A stretch of 64,000 bases of DNA from Lysobacteraceae bacterium PS02340 (GCA_029959605.1 JASCOC010000005.1:1-64000); one strand, 5' to 3'; counted from the stretch's first letter, positions 16,951 through 26,115 are shown. The notes: generated by a model not told the origin, from the letters alone. Translations and numbers: made by a program.

Positions 16951-18336
16951 TCAGAGGATGTAGCGGCTCAGATCCTGGTCCTGCACCAGATCACCCAGCT
17001 GCTGGTCGACGTACGCGCGATCGATGAGCACCGTACCGCCCTTGTCGGGCGCCTCGAAGCTCAGCGAATCGAGCAGGCGTTCGAGCACGGTGTGCAGACG
17101 ACGCGCGCCGATGTTCTCCTGGCGCTCGTTGACGTGTGCGGCGATCTCGGCGAGCCGGTCCACCGCGTCCGGCGCAAACGTCAGGCCGACGCCTTCGGTC
17201 TTCAGCAGCTGCACGTACTGCGTGGTCAGCGCGGCCTTGGGCTCGGTGAGGATGCGGACGAAGTCGTCCTTGGTCAGCGCGGTCAGTTCGACGCGGATCG
17301 GGAAGCGGCCCTGCATCTCGGGAATCAGGTCGCTGGGCTTGGCCAGGTGGAACGCGCCCGACGCGATGAAGAGGATGTGGTCGGTCTTCACCGAGCCGTA
17401 CTTGGTGCTGACCGTGCTGCCTTCGACCAGCGGCAACAGATCGCGCTGCACGCCTTCGCGGCTGACGTCTGCACCGCTCGCCCCACCTTCGCTGCGCTTG
17501 GCGACCTTGTCGATCTCGTCGATGAAGACGATGCCGTGTTGCTCGCAGGCCTCGATCGCGGCCTCGCGCACATCGTCCTCGTTGACCAGCTTGCCCGCCT
17601 CTTCCTCAACCAGCTGCGGACGCGCGGCGCGGATCGTCAGCTTGCGCTTGTGGGTCTTGCCGCCGCCGAGATTGGCGAACATCTGCCGCAGCTGCTGGCC
17701 CATTTCCTCCATGCCCGGCGGGGTCATGATGTCCATGCCCTGCCCGGCGCTGAGTTCGAGTTCGATCTCGCGATCGTCCAGATCGCCGGCGCGCAGCTGG
17801 CGGCGCAGCTTCTGCCGCGTGTCCGATTCTTTCGAAGAAGGCTCGGCGCCGATGTCGACGGTCGCGCTCTGCGCGCCGAAGCCGAACGCCGGCTGCGCGG
17901 CTTCGCGTTTCGGCAACAGCGCATCGAGGATGCGGTCCTCGGCGCGGTCCTCGGCCTGCGTGCGCACGCGCACCTTGGCCTGTTCGCGATACAGCTTGAC
18001 CGCCGTGTCGGCGAGGTCGCGGATGATCTGCTCGACGTCCTTGCCGACGTAGCCGACCTCGGTGAAACGCGTCGCTTCGACCTTGACGAACGGCGCGTTG
18101 GCGAGCGTCGCCAGACGGCGCGCGATCTCGGTCTTGCCGACGCCGGTCGGGCCGATCATCAGGATGTTCTTGGGCATGACTTCGTTGCGCAGATCGTCGT
18201 CGAGCTGCGCGCGGCGCCAGCGGTTGCGCAGTGCGATCGCGACCGCACGCTTGGCCGCGTTCTGGCCGACGATGTGACGGTCGAGTTCCTGCACGATCTC
18301 GCGCGGGGTCATGGTCGAGGAATTGGCATTCGTCAT
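16951..18336 (-). CDS. hslU: ATP-dependent protease ATPase subunit HslU
   Basis: The 461-residue AAA+ unfoldase of the cytoplasmic HslUV protease. It opens [20 protein letters not shown]. Walker A is [12 protein letters not shown] and Walker B is [12 protein letters not shown]; the intermediate (I) domain lies between them, and the C-terminal tail ends LSRYIL, which docks into HslV. The start at 18336 has family-typical context; a longer in-frame extension is not conserved. It follows hslV by 91 bp in the same transcript. It is probably heat-inducible through the sigma-32-like promoter ahead of hslV, and a strong hairpin ends the unit. Confidence 0.97.
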   Translation of the reverse strand: MTNANSSTMTPREIVQELDRHIVGQNAAKRAVAIALRNRWRRAQLDDDLRNEVMPKNILMIGPTGVGKTEIARRLATLANAPFVKVEATRFTEVGYVGKDVEQIIRDLADTAVKLYREQAKVRVRTQAEDRAEDRILDALLPKREAAQPAFGFGAQSATVDIGAEPSSKESDTRQKLRRQLRAGDLDDREIELELSAGQGMDIMTPPGMEEMGQQLRQMFANLGGGKTHKRKLTIRAARPQLVEEEAGKLVNEDDVREAAIEACEQHGIVFIDEIDKVAKRSEGGASGADVSREGVQRDLLPLVEGSTVSTKYGSVKTDHILFIASGAFHLAKPSDLIPEMQGRFPIRVELTALTKDDFVRILTEPKAALTTQYVQLLKTEGVGLTFAPDAVDRLAEIAAHVNERQENIGARRLHTVLERLLDSLSFEAPDKGGTVLIDRAYVDQQLGDLVQDQDLSRYIL

Positions 18337-18427
18337 GGGAATCGGGTGTCCGTAGAAGCGTGGGCGGGTGCGCGCGACCGGCCGGCGCGTGCGACCCGGC
18401 GGATCGCCACGCGCCGCCGCAGAGCGA

Positions 18428-18982
18428 TCACAGCTCTTCGACCACCACGTTGCGGTTGGTGTAGATGCAGATGTCGCCGGCGATGTTGAGCGCCTCGGTG
18501 GCGACCGTGCGGGCATCGAGATCGGTGTGCGCGAGCAGTGCGCGTGCGGCCGACAATGCGTAGGAGCCGCCGGAACCGATCGCGATGATGCCGTCGTCGG
18601 GTTCGATGATGTCGCCGTTGCCGCTGATGATCAGCGAGGTCTCGGCATCGGCGACGGCGAGCAGGGCTTCGAGCTTTCCGTAGCGGCGATCGGTGCGCCA
18701 GTCCTTGACCAGTTCCACCGCGGCGCGGACCAGCTGGCCGCCGTGCTGCTGCAACTTGCCTTCGAACAGTTCGAACAGGGTGAACGCATCGGCGGCGGCG
18801 CCGGCGAATCCGGCGAGCACCTTGCCGCCTTCGCCCAGGCGACGCACCTTGCGCGCGTTGCCTTTCATGATGGTGTGGCCGAGCGTGACCTGGCCGTCGC
18901 CGGCGACGACCACCTTGCCGCCCTTGCGGATGGACACGATCGTCGTGGCGTGGAATACGTTGGGATTCTGGCTGGGGTCCAT
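18428..18982 (-). CDS. hslV: ATP-dependent protease peptidase subunit HslV
   Basis: The 184-residue proteolytic core of HslUV, an N-terminal-nucleophile hydrolase. The nucleophile is the Thr in [12 protein letters not shown] at about residue 13, so this protein has a 12-residue leader that must be removed; Escherichia coli HslV has only Met before its Thr. [22 protein letters not shown] is the conserved stretch that follows. The start at 18982 has GGAGG five bases upstream. A sigma-32-type promoter lies just upstream, matching the known heat-shock control of this operon. Confidence 0.97.
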   Translation of the reverse strand: MDPSQNPNVFHATTIVSIRKGGKVVVAGDGQVTLGHTIMKGNARKVRRLGEGGKVLAGFAGAAADAFTLFELFEGKLQQHGGQLVRAAVELVKDWRTDRRYGKLEALLAVADAETSLIISGNGDIIEPDDGIIAIGSGGSYALSAARALLAHTDLDARTVATEALNIAGDICIYTNRNVVVEEL

Positions 18983-19002
18983 GCGGCCTCCAAGGATCGA
19001 AT

Positions 19003-19035
19003 CCACTGGATGGGGCCGTGCCCGCCGGGATCAAG
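19003..19035 (-). promoter_or_regulatory. sigma-32 (heat-shock) type promoter of hslVU
   Basis: On the minus strand, CTTGAT (19030-19035) and CCCCAT (19010-19015) are separated by 14 bp. The consensus is CTTGAAA-N13/14-CCCCATNT. The predicted start near 19003 leaves a leader of about 20 bases before hslV. The position in the gap between two genes and the known heat-shock control of hslVU support it. Confidence 0.75.
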
Positions 19036-19050
19036 GCATCCGGTGCTGCG

Positions 19051-19449
19051 TCACGGCGTCGCGTCGGCCGCGGGCCCGCGCACGTGGCGATCGAGGCGGC
19101 GCCCGGCGCGCACGCCCAGCACCGTGGCGATACACGACACGACGATCGCCATCGCATTCGCGCTCGCGGCATCGGCGAACGTGAACTGCCCGCAACCGAG
19201 GCGCTGCACCACGAGCACGCTCGACAGCCAGCCCACCGCCCACAACACCAGCGCGGCGCGCATGAACGGCTGCCGCGCGGCGAACGCGCCGCCGGTCGAG
19301 GACAGCAATGCGATCACGCCGGCCTGCACCGCGGTCGACACCGGCGCCACGCCCGACGGCACCGGCGGAAACAGGGACGCGGCCAGCAGGCCGAGCAGCA
19401 TCTGCAGGGAAACCGAGACGGCCAGGCCGATGACGATGCGCAGGTTCAT
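19051..19449 (-). CDS. hypothetical four-helix membrane protein
   Basis: A 132-residue protein with about four transmembrane segments: residues 3-25 (LRIVIGLAVSVSLQMLLGLL), 38-52, 60-80 (MRAALVLWAVGWLSSVLVV) and 97-115 (AIVVSCIATVLGV). A basic tail follows. The family is not recognised. The start at 19449 fits the first helix and has CGGAG upstream. It lies between xerC and hslV on the same strand and is probably co-transcribed with xerC. No function can be assigned. Confidence 0.7.
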   Translation of the reverse strand: MNLRIVIGLAVSVSLQMLLGLLAASLFPPVPSGVAPVSTAVQAGVIALLSSTGGAFAARQPFMRAALVLWAVGWLSSVLVVQRLGCGQFTFADAASANAMAIVVSCIATVLGVRAGRRLDRHVRGPAADATP

Positions 19450-19468
19450 GGACAACTCCGGGTATGCA

Positions 19469-20350
19469 TCAGGACTTGCGGCGCGCGCGCGGATGCGCGG
19501 CGTCGTAGACCTTGGCCAGATGCTGGAAATCGAGATGGGTGTAGATCTGCGTGGTCGCGATGTCGGCGTGGCCCAGCAGTTCCTGCACGCCGCGCAGGTC
19601 GCCGGACGATTCCAGCACATGACTCGCGAACGAATGGCGCAGCAGGTGCGGATGCACGCGCTTGAACAGGCCCTGGCGCTGCGCGAGCAGGCGCAGGCGC
19701 AACTGCACGGCGCGTGCGGAAATCGGTGCGCCGCCGCGACCCGGAAACACTGGCGCCGCCGACGTGCCGCCGCTCTCGGTGCGCCACTCGGTCAACGCGC
19801 GCAGCGCATGACTGCCGACCGGCACGCTGCGCTGGCGGCTGCCCTTGCCGAGCACGGTCACCAGGCCGCCGTCGAAATCCAGATCGCGCCAGCGCAGGCC
19901 GACCAGTTCCGACAGACGCAGGCCCGACGAATAGAACAGTTCCAGCAGCGCGCGATCGCGCAGGCCCAGCGGCGCATCGACCGGCACTTCGACCAGTTGC
20001 GTGGCCTCGTCCACATCGAGCACCTGCGGCAGCTTGCGCGGCGCCTTCGGGCCTCGCACGCCGGACGCGGGATTCGCGCTGATGTGGCCGTGCTTGAGCA
20101 GCCACTGGTAGAAGCTGCGACACGCGGACAGGCGCCGCTGCAGACTCTTGGGTGACAGGCCGCCGCGGTGGCCGGCAGCGACGAAGGCGCGGATGTCCTC
20201 GTCGTGCAGCGTGCGCAGGTCGCCGCGCGATTGCGCGTGCGTCCAGTCGACCAGCGCGGTCAGATCGCGGCGATAGGCGTCGAGCGTGTGCACCGACATC
20301 CGCCGTTCGATCTGCAGATGGTCGAGGAACGCGTCGACGTCGGCGTGCAT
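19469..20350 (-). CDS. xerC: tyrosine recombinase XerC
   Basis: A 293-residue site-specific recombinase that, with XerD, resolves chromosome dimers at dif. The N-terminal SAM-like core-binding domain spans residues 1 to about 90. Catalytic residues are the Arg in SSGLRLSELVGL, the Lys in LGKGSRQRSVP, HLLRHSFASHV (His-x-x-Arg), the later His in LGHADIATTQ and the nucleophile Tyr in QIYTHLDF. It lies ten bases after the DUF484 gene in the dapF-DUF484-xerC order widespread in gammaproteobacteria. This marks it as the chromosomal XerC rather than a phage integrase. Confidence 0.96.
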   Translation of the reverse strand: MHADVDAFLDHLQIERRMSVHTLDAYRRDLTALVDWTHAQSRGDLRTLHDEDIRAFVAAGHRGGLSPKSLQRRLSACRSFYQWLLKHGHISANPASGVRGPKAPRKLPQVLDVDEATQLVEVPVDAPLGLRDRALLELFYSSGLRLSELVGLRWRDLDFDGGLVTVLGKGSRQRSVPVGSHALRALTEWRTESGGTSAAPVFPGRGGAPISARAVQLRLRLLAQRQGLFKRVHPHLLRHSFASHVLESSGDLRGVQELLGHADIATTQIYTHLDFQHLAKVYDAAHPRARRKS

Positions 20351-20360
20351 GCGCGTGCGC

Positions 20361-21038
20361 TCAGGTGGCGGTGTCGAACCGTCGCATCGCGGTGGCGAAC
20401 GCTTCGCCCATCATGCGCAGGAACAGCGTGCCCATGCCGGGATAGAAGCGGTTGGCGTCGCGACTGCCGACCGCGACCAGGCCGATGCCGGCCAGCGGCA
20501 GCAATGCGCTCGAATGCACTTCGTCGACGCGCGGGCCGTACAGCAGCGACTGCTTGTCCGGATGCAGGCGGCCGCACAGCGGCTCCTCGTCCTTCAGGCA
20601 ATCGGTGAAGGGCTGCAGCAGACGGTCATCGCGCGCGACCACCTGCAACCAGTCTTCCTCCAGCCCCGGCACCGGCGCGAACAGCACGATGCGCACCAGA
20701 TCGCCGTTGAAATCTTCCGCCAGCGTCGCGGCGAGCGCGCGCACGGTGGACGCCGGATCGGACTGGCGCATCAGCGCCAGCGTCAGCTGGTGCGTGCGCA
20801 CGGCGAGACGTTCGTTCTCCTGCGAGATCGCGAACAGATCGCGCAGGCGCTTGGACAGTTCGCGGTTCTTGTCGCGCAACACTTCGAGCTGGTAGCTCGC
20901 GAGCGAAGCGGCCGGGCCGTCTTCGCGCGGCACCACCAGGGTCAGCGCCAGATCCGGGAACTGCTGCAGGAAGCTCGGGTGGCGACGCAGCCACGTGGCG
21001 ACTTCGTGTGCGCCGAGTTTCTCGGTCGTCTCGCTCAT
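20361..21038 (-). CDS. DUF484 family protein
   Basis: A 225-residue cytoplasmic protein of the DUF484 family, found between dapF and xerC in many gammaproteobacteria. It has an N-terminal segment (HEVATWLRRHPSFLQQFPDL), a predicted coiled coil (LEVLRDKNRELSKRLRDL to about residue 75) and a C-terminal GAF-like domain (LLPLAGIGLVAVGSRDANRF, MGTLFLRMMGEAF). The biochemical role is unknown. Its start shares one base with the dapF stop (TGATG), so it is translationally coupled to dapF. Confidence 0.92.
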   Translation of the reverse strand: MSETTEKLGAHEVATWLRRHPSFLQQFPDLALTLVVPREDGPAASLASYQLEVLRDKNRELSKRLRDLFAISQENERLAVRTHQLTLALMRQSDPASTVRALAATLAEDFNGDLVRIVLFAPVPGLEEDWLQVVARDDRLLQPFTDCLKDEEPLCGRLHPDKQSLLYGPRVDEVHSSALLPLAGIGLVAVGSRDANRFYPGMGTLFLRMMGEAFATAMRRFDTAT

Positions 21039-21877
21039 CACAATTCCCCTTCGAAAACGAATGCGGCCGGTCCGGCCATCGACAAGGTGACGTCGTCGGC
21101 CGGCCAGTCGATGTGCAGGGTGCCGCCGGGCAACGATACGGCGACGCTGCGCCCGGTGCGACCACGGCGCGCGAGCACCGCTACCGCGGCGCAGGCGCCG
21201 CTGCCGCAGGCCAGCGTCTCGCCGACGCCGCGCTCGAACACGCGCAGGCGGATGCGGTCGTCCGCGATCACCTGGGCGAAGCCGACGTTGACCGATTCGG
21301 GAAACCACGCCGAGGCCTGCAGCGCGCGACCGATGCGCTCGACGTCCGCGGACGCGATGTCGTCGACTTCGATCACCGCATGCGGATTGCCCATCGACGC
21401 CGCGCCGAACGCGAGCGTGCCGATGCCGTCGACCGGCAGCGTGTACAGCGGCTGCGCCGTGTCGACACCGGCCATCGGAATCCGCGCCGGCGCGAACTCC
21501 GGCACGCCCATCGCGATGCGGTAATCCGTGCCTTCGCGCGTGACCGCGTGCAGCCCGGCCGGGCTTTCCAGGACGAACCCGTCACCGCCCACGCCGTCGC
21601 GCACCAGCCACGCGGCCACGCAGCGCGCGCCGTTGCCGCATTGCTGCGAGGCCGAGCCGTCGGCGTTCCAGATGCGGTAACGCGCCAGCACGCCGGCGGC
21701 GCGCGGGGTCTCGATGGTGAGGATCTGGTCGCAGCCGACGCCGGTGTGGCGATCGGCCAGCGCGCGGCACAGCGCGGCATCGGGCGGCGGCACGTCACCG
21801 CGCAGGTCCAGCACGACGAAGTCGTTGCCGGAGCCATGCATCTTGGTGAAGCGCAGCGGGGAGACGGTTCCGGACAT
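21038..21877 (-). CDS. dapF: diaminopimelate epimerase
   Basis: Cytoplasmic cofactor-free racemase that converts LL- to meso-diaminopimelate for lysine and peptidoglycan. At 279 residues it is normal in length. The two catalytic cysteines lie in [11 protein letters not shown] and [10 protein letters not shown], and the N-terminus has [15 protein letters not shown]. The start at 21877 precedes this conserved motif by about ten residues. It overlaps DUF484 by one base and follows the LptM-like lipoprotein gene by 37 bp, the usual gammaproteobacterial order. Confidence 0.97.
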   Translation of the reverse strand: MSGTVSPLRFTKMHGSGNDFVVLDLRGDVPPPDAALCRALADRHTGVGCDQILTIETPRAAGVLARYRIWNADGSASQQCGNGARCVAAWLVRDGVGGDGFVLESPAGLHAVTREGTDYRIAMGVPEFAPARIPMAGVDTAQPLYTLPVDGIGTLAFGAASMGNPHAVIEVDDIASADVERIGRALQASAWFPESVNVGFAQVIADDRIRLRVFERGVGETLACGSGACAAVAVLARRGRTGRSVAVSLPGGTLHIDWPADDVTLSMAGPAAFVFEGEL

Positions 21878-21914
21878 CAGCGACGACAGCGGTGCAAACG
21901 GGTGTCGCGCAGGC

Positions 21915-22211
21915 TCACGGCGTTCCGGTGGTCGCCGGCGGCACGTCGCGGATCAGCGGCACCGGCTGCGCGGGCGGCGTACCGGTCGCGTCGTCGGTCG
22001 TGCCGTCGTCCGTGGTGTCTTCGTCGGCGTCGTCTTCCCACGCCGCTTCTTCTTCGGCATCGAGCTGTTCCTGGGTCGGAATCGACGACTTGAAGATGTA
22101 GCGGCCGCGGTCTTCCGGCGGCACCTGGCGCGGCTGCAGGAGGTCGGCCTTGTTGCCGCAGGCGGACAACAACAGCGTGGCGGCGAGGATCGGCATCAGA
22201 CGGGTGTGCAT
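21915..22211 (-). CDS. small LptM/YifL-like lipoprotein
   Basis: A 98-residue outer-membrane lipoprotein. The signal peptide is followed by the lipobox LLSACGNK (Cys near residue 18), then KADLLQP, the short conserved stretch of LptM/YifL proteins that assist LptD maturation. The distal half is acidic and low in complexity ([18 protein letters not shown]), much longer than in Escherichia coli LptM. The start at 22211 is the Met directly before the signal peptide. Position immediately upstream of dapF supports the family call. The function of the acidic tail is unknown. Confidence 0.8.
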   Translation of the reverse strand: MHTRLMPILAATLLLSACGNKADLLQPRQVPPEDRGRYIFKSSIPTQEQLDAEEEAAWEDDADEDTTDDGTTDDATGTPPAQPVPLIRDVPPATTGTP

Positions 22212-22365
22212 GCGCGGAAGTGTAGCCCGGCGCGTGGCGCGCGACATCACCGGCGTTGCTGTTCAGATGACAGCACGATGACAGCGCACCAAGGGTCGGC
22301 CCCAGATTGTCCGGGTCTGCCGCCCCACCCAGACTTTGCGGCATCCGCGCCGACAGGACCGCACG

Positions 22366-23466
22366 ATGGGCATTCTCGATGGGCTGGGCAACGCTGCCTC
22401 GCAGGCTGGTGGTTTCTTCAAGGGCGCCGGCGAAGTGCTGTGGGAGACCGGCGAAGGCGTGGTCACCCTCGGCGGCAACGCGCTCAAGGCCAGCTACGAC
22501 CTGAGCCCTGCGGGCCTCGCCGTCGACGGCGTGACGGGGCTGTACGAACAGGCCACCGGCGACACGCTCGACGCGCCGGACTGGCTGCCGTCGGCCGCGC
22601 GCGGCGGCGAGCGCATGGAAGCGGCCGCCGAGGTCGTCTCCACCCTCGCCCGAAACCCGGGCCTGCTGGTCGATGCAGTGGTCGATCCGATCAAGGCCGA
22701 CTGGCAGGCCGGCAACTACGGCGAAGCGATCGGCCGTGGCGCGACCGAGCTGGTGCTGGCCGTGGTCGGCACCAAGGGCGCCGACAAGGCGGCCAAGGGC
22801 GCGAAGGTGGCCGACGCCGCCGATACGGCCGCGGACGCTGCACGCGTCGCCGATCGCGCCGACGGTGCCGCCGATGCGGGCCGCACCACGGCGGCGCGGG
22901 GCGCCGACGAGGCGGATCTGGGCGACATCCTCGCCGACGCCGACACCGGCCGCACGGTCGGCGGCCGTCCGGTGCTGGCGTTCGAATCGATGGACGACTT
23001 CAACCTCGCCGCCAATGCCGCGCGTCCCGACACCGTCTACGAATTCGGCAACTACCGCTGGACCACCGACGACCAGGCGCGCGTGATCCGCGCCGAAGGC
23101 CGCGTCGATCTGGAACCCGTCGGCCGCAACGACGCCGGCCTGCAGCGCGAGATCGGCAACGAAGGCCGCGCCACGGACGTCGGCTTCCACATCATCGCCG
23201 ACCGCCTCGCCGGCCCGACCAACCGTCTGAACGTCGTGCCGGGCAACGGCAAGCCGATCGGCGATGGCCTGCCGAACCTCAACAACGGCGAGTACAAGCG
23301 CTTCGAGAACGAACTGGCGCGACTCGCCGGCGAGGGGCACGAGGTGGATATGCGGGTATCGCCCCAATACAATCCGGGCAACACCAGCAACCGTCCCGAC
23401 ACCTTCGTTGCGGAATATCGCGTGGATGGCGGCGACTGGATCGACCAGACCTTCCCCAACAAGTGA
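22366..23466 (+). CDS. DNA/RNA non-specific endonuclease toxin (Endonuclease_NS_2 type)
   Basis: A 366-residue putative antibacterial toxin. The first 135 or so residues are Gly/Ala-rich with helical segments (GNAASQAGGFFKGAGEVLWE), followed by an Ala/Asp/Arg low-complexity linker (about 140-190). From about residue 200 the chain matches the NS_2 nuclease layout: VYEFGNYRWTTDDQARVIRA, GFHIIADRLAGPTNRLNVVP with candidate catalytic His275, and LNNGEYKRFENEL with the metal-binding Asn. No signal peptide or known secretion marker is seen. The immunity-like gene follows 12 bp later. It diverges from the lptM-dapF block, and no secretion genes or other toxin cassettes are in the window. Confidence 0.82.
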   Translation: MGILDGLGNAASQAGGFFKGAGEVLWETGEGVVTLGGNALKASYDLSPAGLAVDGVTGLYEQATGDTLDAPDWLPSAARGGERMEAAAEVVSTLARNPGLLVDAVVDPIKADWQAGNYGEAIGRGATELVLAVVGTKGADKAAKGAKVADAADTAADAARVADRADGAADAGRTTAARGADEADLGDILADADTGRTVGGRPVLAFESMDDFNLAANAARPDTVYEFGNYRWTTDDQARVIRAEGRVDLEPVGRNDAGLQREIGNEGRATDVGFHIIADRLAGPTNRLNVVPGNGKPIGDGLPNLNNGEYKRFENELARLAGEGHEVDMRVSPQYNPGNTSNRPDTFVAEYRVDGGDWIDQTFPNK

Positions 23467-23478
23467 TGCGACCGCCGA

Positions 23479-23913
23479 ATGGATGATCTCAATGCCGCCT
23501 ATGCCGACACCGTGCGTGCCGTCGCGGCGAGCGTCCGGGATGTGAACGACGGCGAATGGGGCGCGCGCGACTGGCTGCGCCTCGTGGTCGATTTCGAATC
23601 GCTGTCCGAAGACGGCGGCGCGCCGCGCACCAGCAGCATCTCGTTCGCGATCGCGCGCGAAGGCGACGGTCCGCTGGAGAAGGTCGCGTTCCGCCTGTCG
23701 CCCGAAGCCAAGGCCGGCTTCGCGCAGATCGGCCGGATCATGCACGCGCAGAAGGGCCAGGACTGGACCACCAGCACGCTGGTCGTCGAACGCGACGGCC
23801 AGTACGACTTCCAGTTCGCCTACACCCCGCCCTATCGCCTGTCGGGCAACCTCAACGACACGCGCTACCGCGATTACCTCGAGCGCTACAAGGCCGAGAC
23901 CGGCGCGCCGTAA
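23479..23913 (+). CDS. immunity protein, YezG-like
   Basis: A 144-residue acidic cytoplasmic protein. The order of features (SFAIAREGDGPLEK, a helical middle, WTTSTLVVERDGQYDFQFAY and RYRDYLERYKAE) resembles YezG-type immunity proteins, which neutralise NS_2 nuclease toxins such as YeeF of Bacillus. Position 12 bp after the nuclease gene is the main support. It would protect the producer from its own or sibling toxin. The family match is from pattern only and remains unproven. Confidence 0.72.
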   Translation: MDDLNAAYADTVRAVAASVRDVNDGEWGARDWLRLVVDFESLSEDGGAPRTSSISFAIAREGDGPLEKVAFRLSPEAKAGFAQIGRIMHAQKGQDWTTSTLVVERDGQYDFQFAYTPPYRLSGNLNDTRYRDYLERYKAETGAP

Positions 23914-23926
23914 GCGCGCGGAGACC

Positions 23927-23951
23927 GTTCGCGCGCAAGCGCGCTCCTAAC
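23927..23951. repeat. REP-like palindrome between convergent genes
   Basis: The core gcgcgc-aa-gcgcgc (23931-23944) with flanks gttc and ctcctaac resembles the GTAGGAGCGCGC-type hairpins dispersed in Xanthomonadaceae genomes. It lies between the convergent immunity gene and the DUF454 gene, where it may also act as a bidirectional transcription stop. Confidence 0.55.
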
Positions 23952-23953
23952 GA

Positions 23954-24349
23954 TCAGACGCTCGGCGGCTCCGGCCGCAGCCACAGCCAGGTCGCCACCG
24001 CGGCCATGCACGCGATCGGCAATGCGGTCATCCACCAGCGATGCGCCGGAATCCACAACATCAGCGCGAGCAGGATCGCGGCGCACACCGTCATCGTGCC
24101 GGTCGCCATCCATTTCGCGCGGCGACTGACCGCGCCATGCGTCTGCCAGTCGCGGATAGACGGGCCGAAGCGCGGATGCGCCAGCAGCCAGTGGTGCAAT
24201 CGATCCGACCCGCGTGCGGCTGCCCAGGCCGCGATCAGCACGAACACCGTCGTCGGCAGGCCGGGCACGAACACACCCACGATGCCCAGGCCGAGACTGG
24301 CGTAGGCCAGCAGCCACCAGGCCCAGCGGAAGCGCGTGCGTCGTTGCAT
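23954..24349 (-). CDS. DUF454 (YbaN-like) membrane protein
   Basis: A 131-residue inner-membrane protein of the DUF454/YbaN family. It has the family order: an N-terminal helix with LGLGIVGVFVPGLPTTVFVLIA, then AWAAARGSDRLHHWLLAHPRFGP and IRDWQTHGAVSRRAKWMA, then two more helices. The biochemical role of the family is unknown. The start was set at 24349; an ATG at 24358 is equally possible. It is a single gene convergent with the toxin-immunity pair. Confidence 0.9.
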   Translation of the reverse strand: MQRRTRFRWAWWLLAYASLGLGIVGVFVPGLPTTVFVLIAAWAAARGSDRLHHWLLAHPRFGPSIRDWQTHGAVSRRAKWMATGTMTVCAAILLALMLWIPAHRWWMTALPIACMAAVATWLWLRPEPPSV

Positions 24350-24404
24350 GACGCGCATTCTATGCGCGGCGTCCGTGAGCACCGGACGCCGCGCCCGGAA
24401 CGGT

Positions 24405-24995
24405 CTATTCGACGCGGGTCGCGTCGGGCACGCGCGCCGGATCGCCGGCCGACTGCGGGACGCGGCGGATCTTGGAGATGTCGTAGCCGAGGCCGCGGAT
24501 GCGCTCCATGTGCGCCGCGTAGTCCGCATCGGAGATCACCGGCGTGCGCGCCATCAGCCATACGTAGTCGCGCTTGCTGCGGCCGACGATGGTCTGCTGG
24601 TAGTGCTCATCGATGTAGACGATCACGTACTCGGCCTTGATCGGCCACACGAACTGCATGCCCCAGATCGCATTGCCGGTGCCTTCGCGCACGGTGCCGG
24701 TCGGGTGCATGGTCTTGATCTTCTCGTCGAAGCCGCCGTCGCGATACCGGAACGTCGTGTCGACCTTGCCGTCTTCGCGCAGCGTGTAGGTCTCGACGGA
24801 ATCGAAGGCCTCCTTCTCGAGGCGCGTCGGGATCTGCGCGATCACGTACCAGTCACCCATGAAACGGGGGACGTCGACATGTGCGACCGGGGGAATCTGT
24901 TCCTTCACGTTGCCGCCTCCACAGGCCGCGAGCATGCCGGTGGCGATGCCCGCGAAGATCACGCCAGCGGCAAACCGCCGGTTCGAAGTCGCCAT
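24405..24995 (-). CDS. blc: bacterial lipocalin lipoprotein (Blc-like)
   Basis: A 196-residue outer-membrane lipocalin. The signal peptide ends in the lipobox LAACGGG (Cys near residue 25). The first lipocalin motif is DVPRFMGDWYVIAQIP, and KAEYVIVYIDEHYQQTIVGR with MARTPVIS matches the second and third. Such proteins bind fatty acids or lysophospholipids. The start at 24995 has AGGAGGG upstream. It is the last gene of the leftward lipid-modification operon, 37 bp after the CFA-like methyltransferase, so a role in handling modified or damaged lipids is likely. Confidence 0.9.
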   Translation of the reverse strand: MATSNRRFAAGVIFAGIATGMLAACGGGNVKEQIPPVAHVDVPRFMGDWYVIAQIPTRLEKEAFDSVETYTLREDGKVDTTFRYRDGGFDEKIKTMHPTGTVREGTGNAIWGMQFVWPIKAEYVIVYIDEHYQQTIVGRSKRDYVWLMARTPVISDADYAAHMERIRGLGYDISKIRRVPQSAGDPARVPDATRVE

Positions 24996-25032
24996 GAAAC
25001 CCCTCCTGCCGTGAGTACGGCGTCGGTCGCGG

Positions 25033-26115
25033 TCAGCCCGCGCGTGCAAACCGGTAATGCGCGACCAGCCATTGCTGGCCACGCTCGTATCCGAACAGCT
25101 CCGCGCAGGACATCCAGAACATGCGCCAGCGCTGGAACCACAGCTTCGCCCCATCGCGTCCATAGGCCTGCTCCAGCACGCGCATCACCGCGTCGCGGTT
25201 GCGGTCCTGGTTGGCGAGCCAGTGGTTGGAGGTTTTCTCGTAATGCGTGCCATCGAGCAACCAACGCTGTTCGATGCCCAGATCGCCCTGCTGGAAATGC
25301 AGCAGCGTGTCCGCCGCCGGCATCAGACCGCCGGTGAAGAAATGCCGGCCCATCCAGTTGTCCTCGCCGGCCGTCTCGTAGGGATACATCAACGTGCGGT
25401 GCGCGAAGATGTGCACGAACAGCTTGCCCCCCGGCCGCAGCCACGTGCCGATGCGTGTCATCAGAATCTGGTAGTTGCGCATGTGCTCGAACATCTCGAT
25501 CGAGACCACGCGGTCGAAGGCACCGGTGTCGAGTTCGAGCTGGTTCACGTCGCAGGTGATCACCCGCACGTTGTTCAGACCACGCGCCTTGCACTGCGCT
25601 TCGATGTGCAGGCGCTGCGGGCGCGAGTTCGACACGGCGGTGATGCGCGCGCCGGGAAAGTGTTCGGCCATCCACAACGTCAGCGACCCCCAGCCGCAGC
25701 CCAGCTCGAGGATGTCCTGGCCGTCGGCCAGTTCGGCGCGTGCGCCGTACAGCGCCAGCATCGCGTCTTCGGCTTCGTCGAGCGTCTCGTTGCCGGTCGG
25801 GTAGTAGCAGCTGCTGTACTTGAAGCGACGCCCGAGACACAGCGCGAAGAACTCCGGCGGCAGTTCGTAGTGCTGGGTGTTGGCGGCATCGGTGTGGATG
25901 GCGACGGGACTGGTGCGCAGCGACTGCAGCAGCGCGTCGAAGCGCGTCGACTGCGCCTCCATGCTGCCTTCGGTTTCCTCGGCCAGACGCTGCGCGCACA
26001 GCCGGCGGATGCCCAAACGCAGCGCGGCGTCAGGCACCAAACCGCGTTCGGCCATGCCGATCAGGCCGGGCGCGGCGGAGTCGCGTTCGAGTTCGGGGCG
26101 GGCCACGGCATTCAT
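25033..26115 (-). CDS. CFA-synthase-like SAM methyltransferase (second copy)
   Basis: A 360-residue SAM-dependent methyltransferase of the cyclopropane fatty-acyl-phospholipid synthase superfamily. The SAM motif is ILELGCGWGSLTLWMAEHFP; FDRVVSIEMFEHMRNY and YYPTGNETLDEAE match relatives. The C-terminal segment RMFWMSCAELFGYERGQQW has a conserved-looking Cys. It lacks the full N-terminal CFA domain and differs strongly from the larger CFA synthase encoded two genes upstream, so it likely has a different substrate or product. It overlaps the DUF1295 gene by four bases. Confidence 0.87.
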   Translation of the reverse strand: MNAVARPELERDSAAPGLIGMAERGLVPDAALRLGIRRLCAQRLAEETEGSMEAQSTRFDALLQSLRTSPVAIHTDAANTQHYELPPEFFALCLGRRFKYSSCYYPTGNETLDEAEDAMLALYGARAELADGQDILELGCGWGSLTLWMAEHFPGARITAVSNSRPQRLHIEAQCKARGLNNVRVITCDVNQLELDTGAFDRVVSIEMFEHMRNYQILMTRIGTWLRPGGKLFVHIFAHRTLMYPYETAGEDNWMGRHFFTGGLMPAADTLLHFQQGDLGIEQRWLLDGTHYEKTSNHWLANQDRNRDAVMRVLEQAYGRDGAKLWFQRWRMFWMSCAELFGYERGQQWLVAHYRFARAG

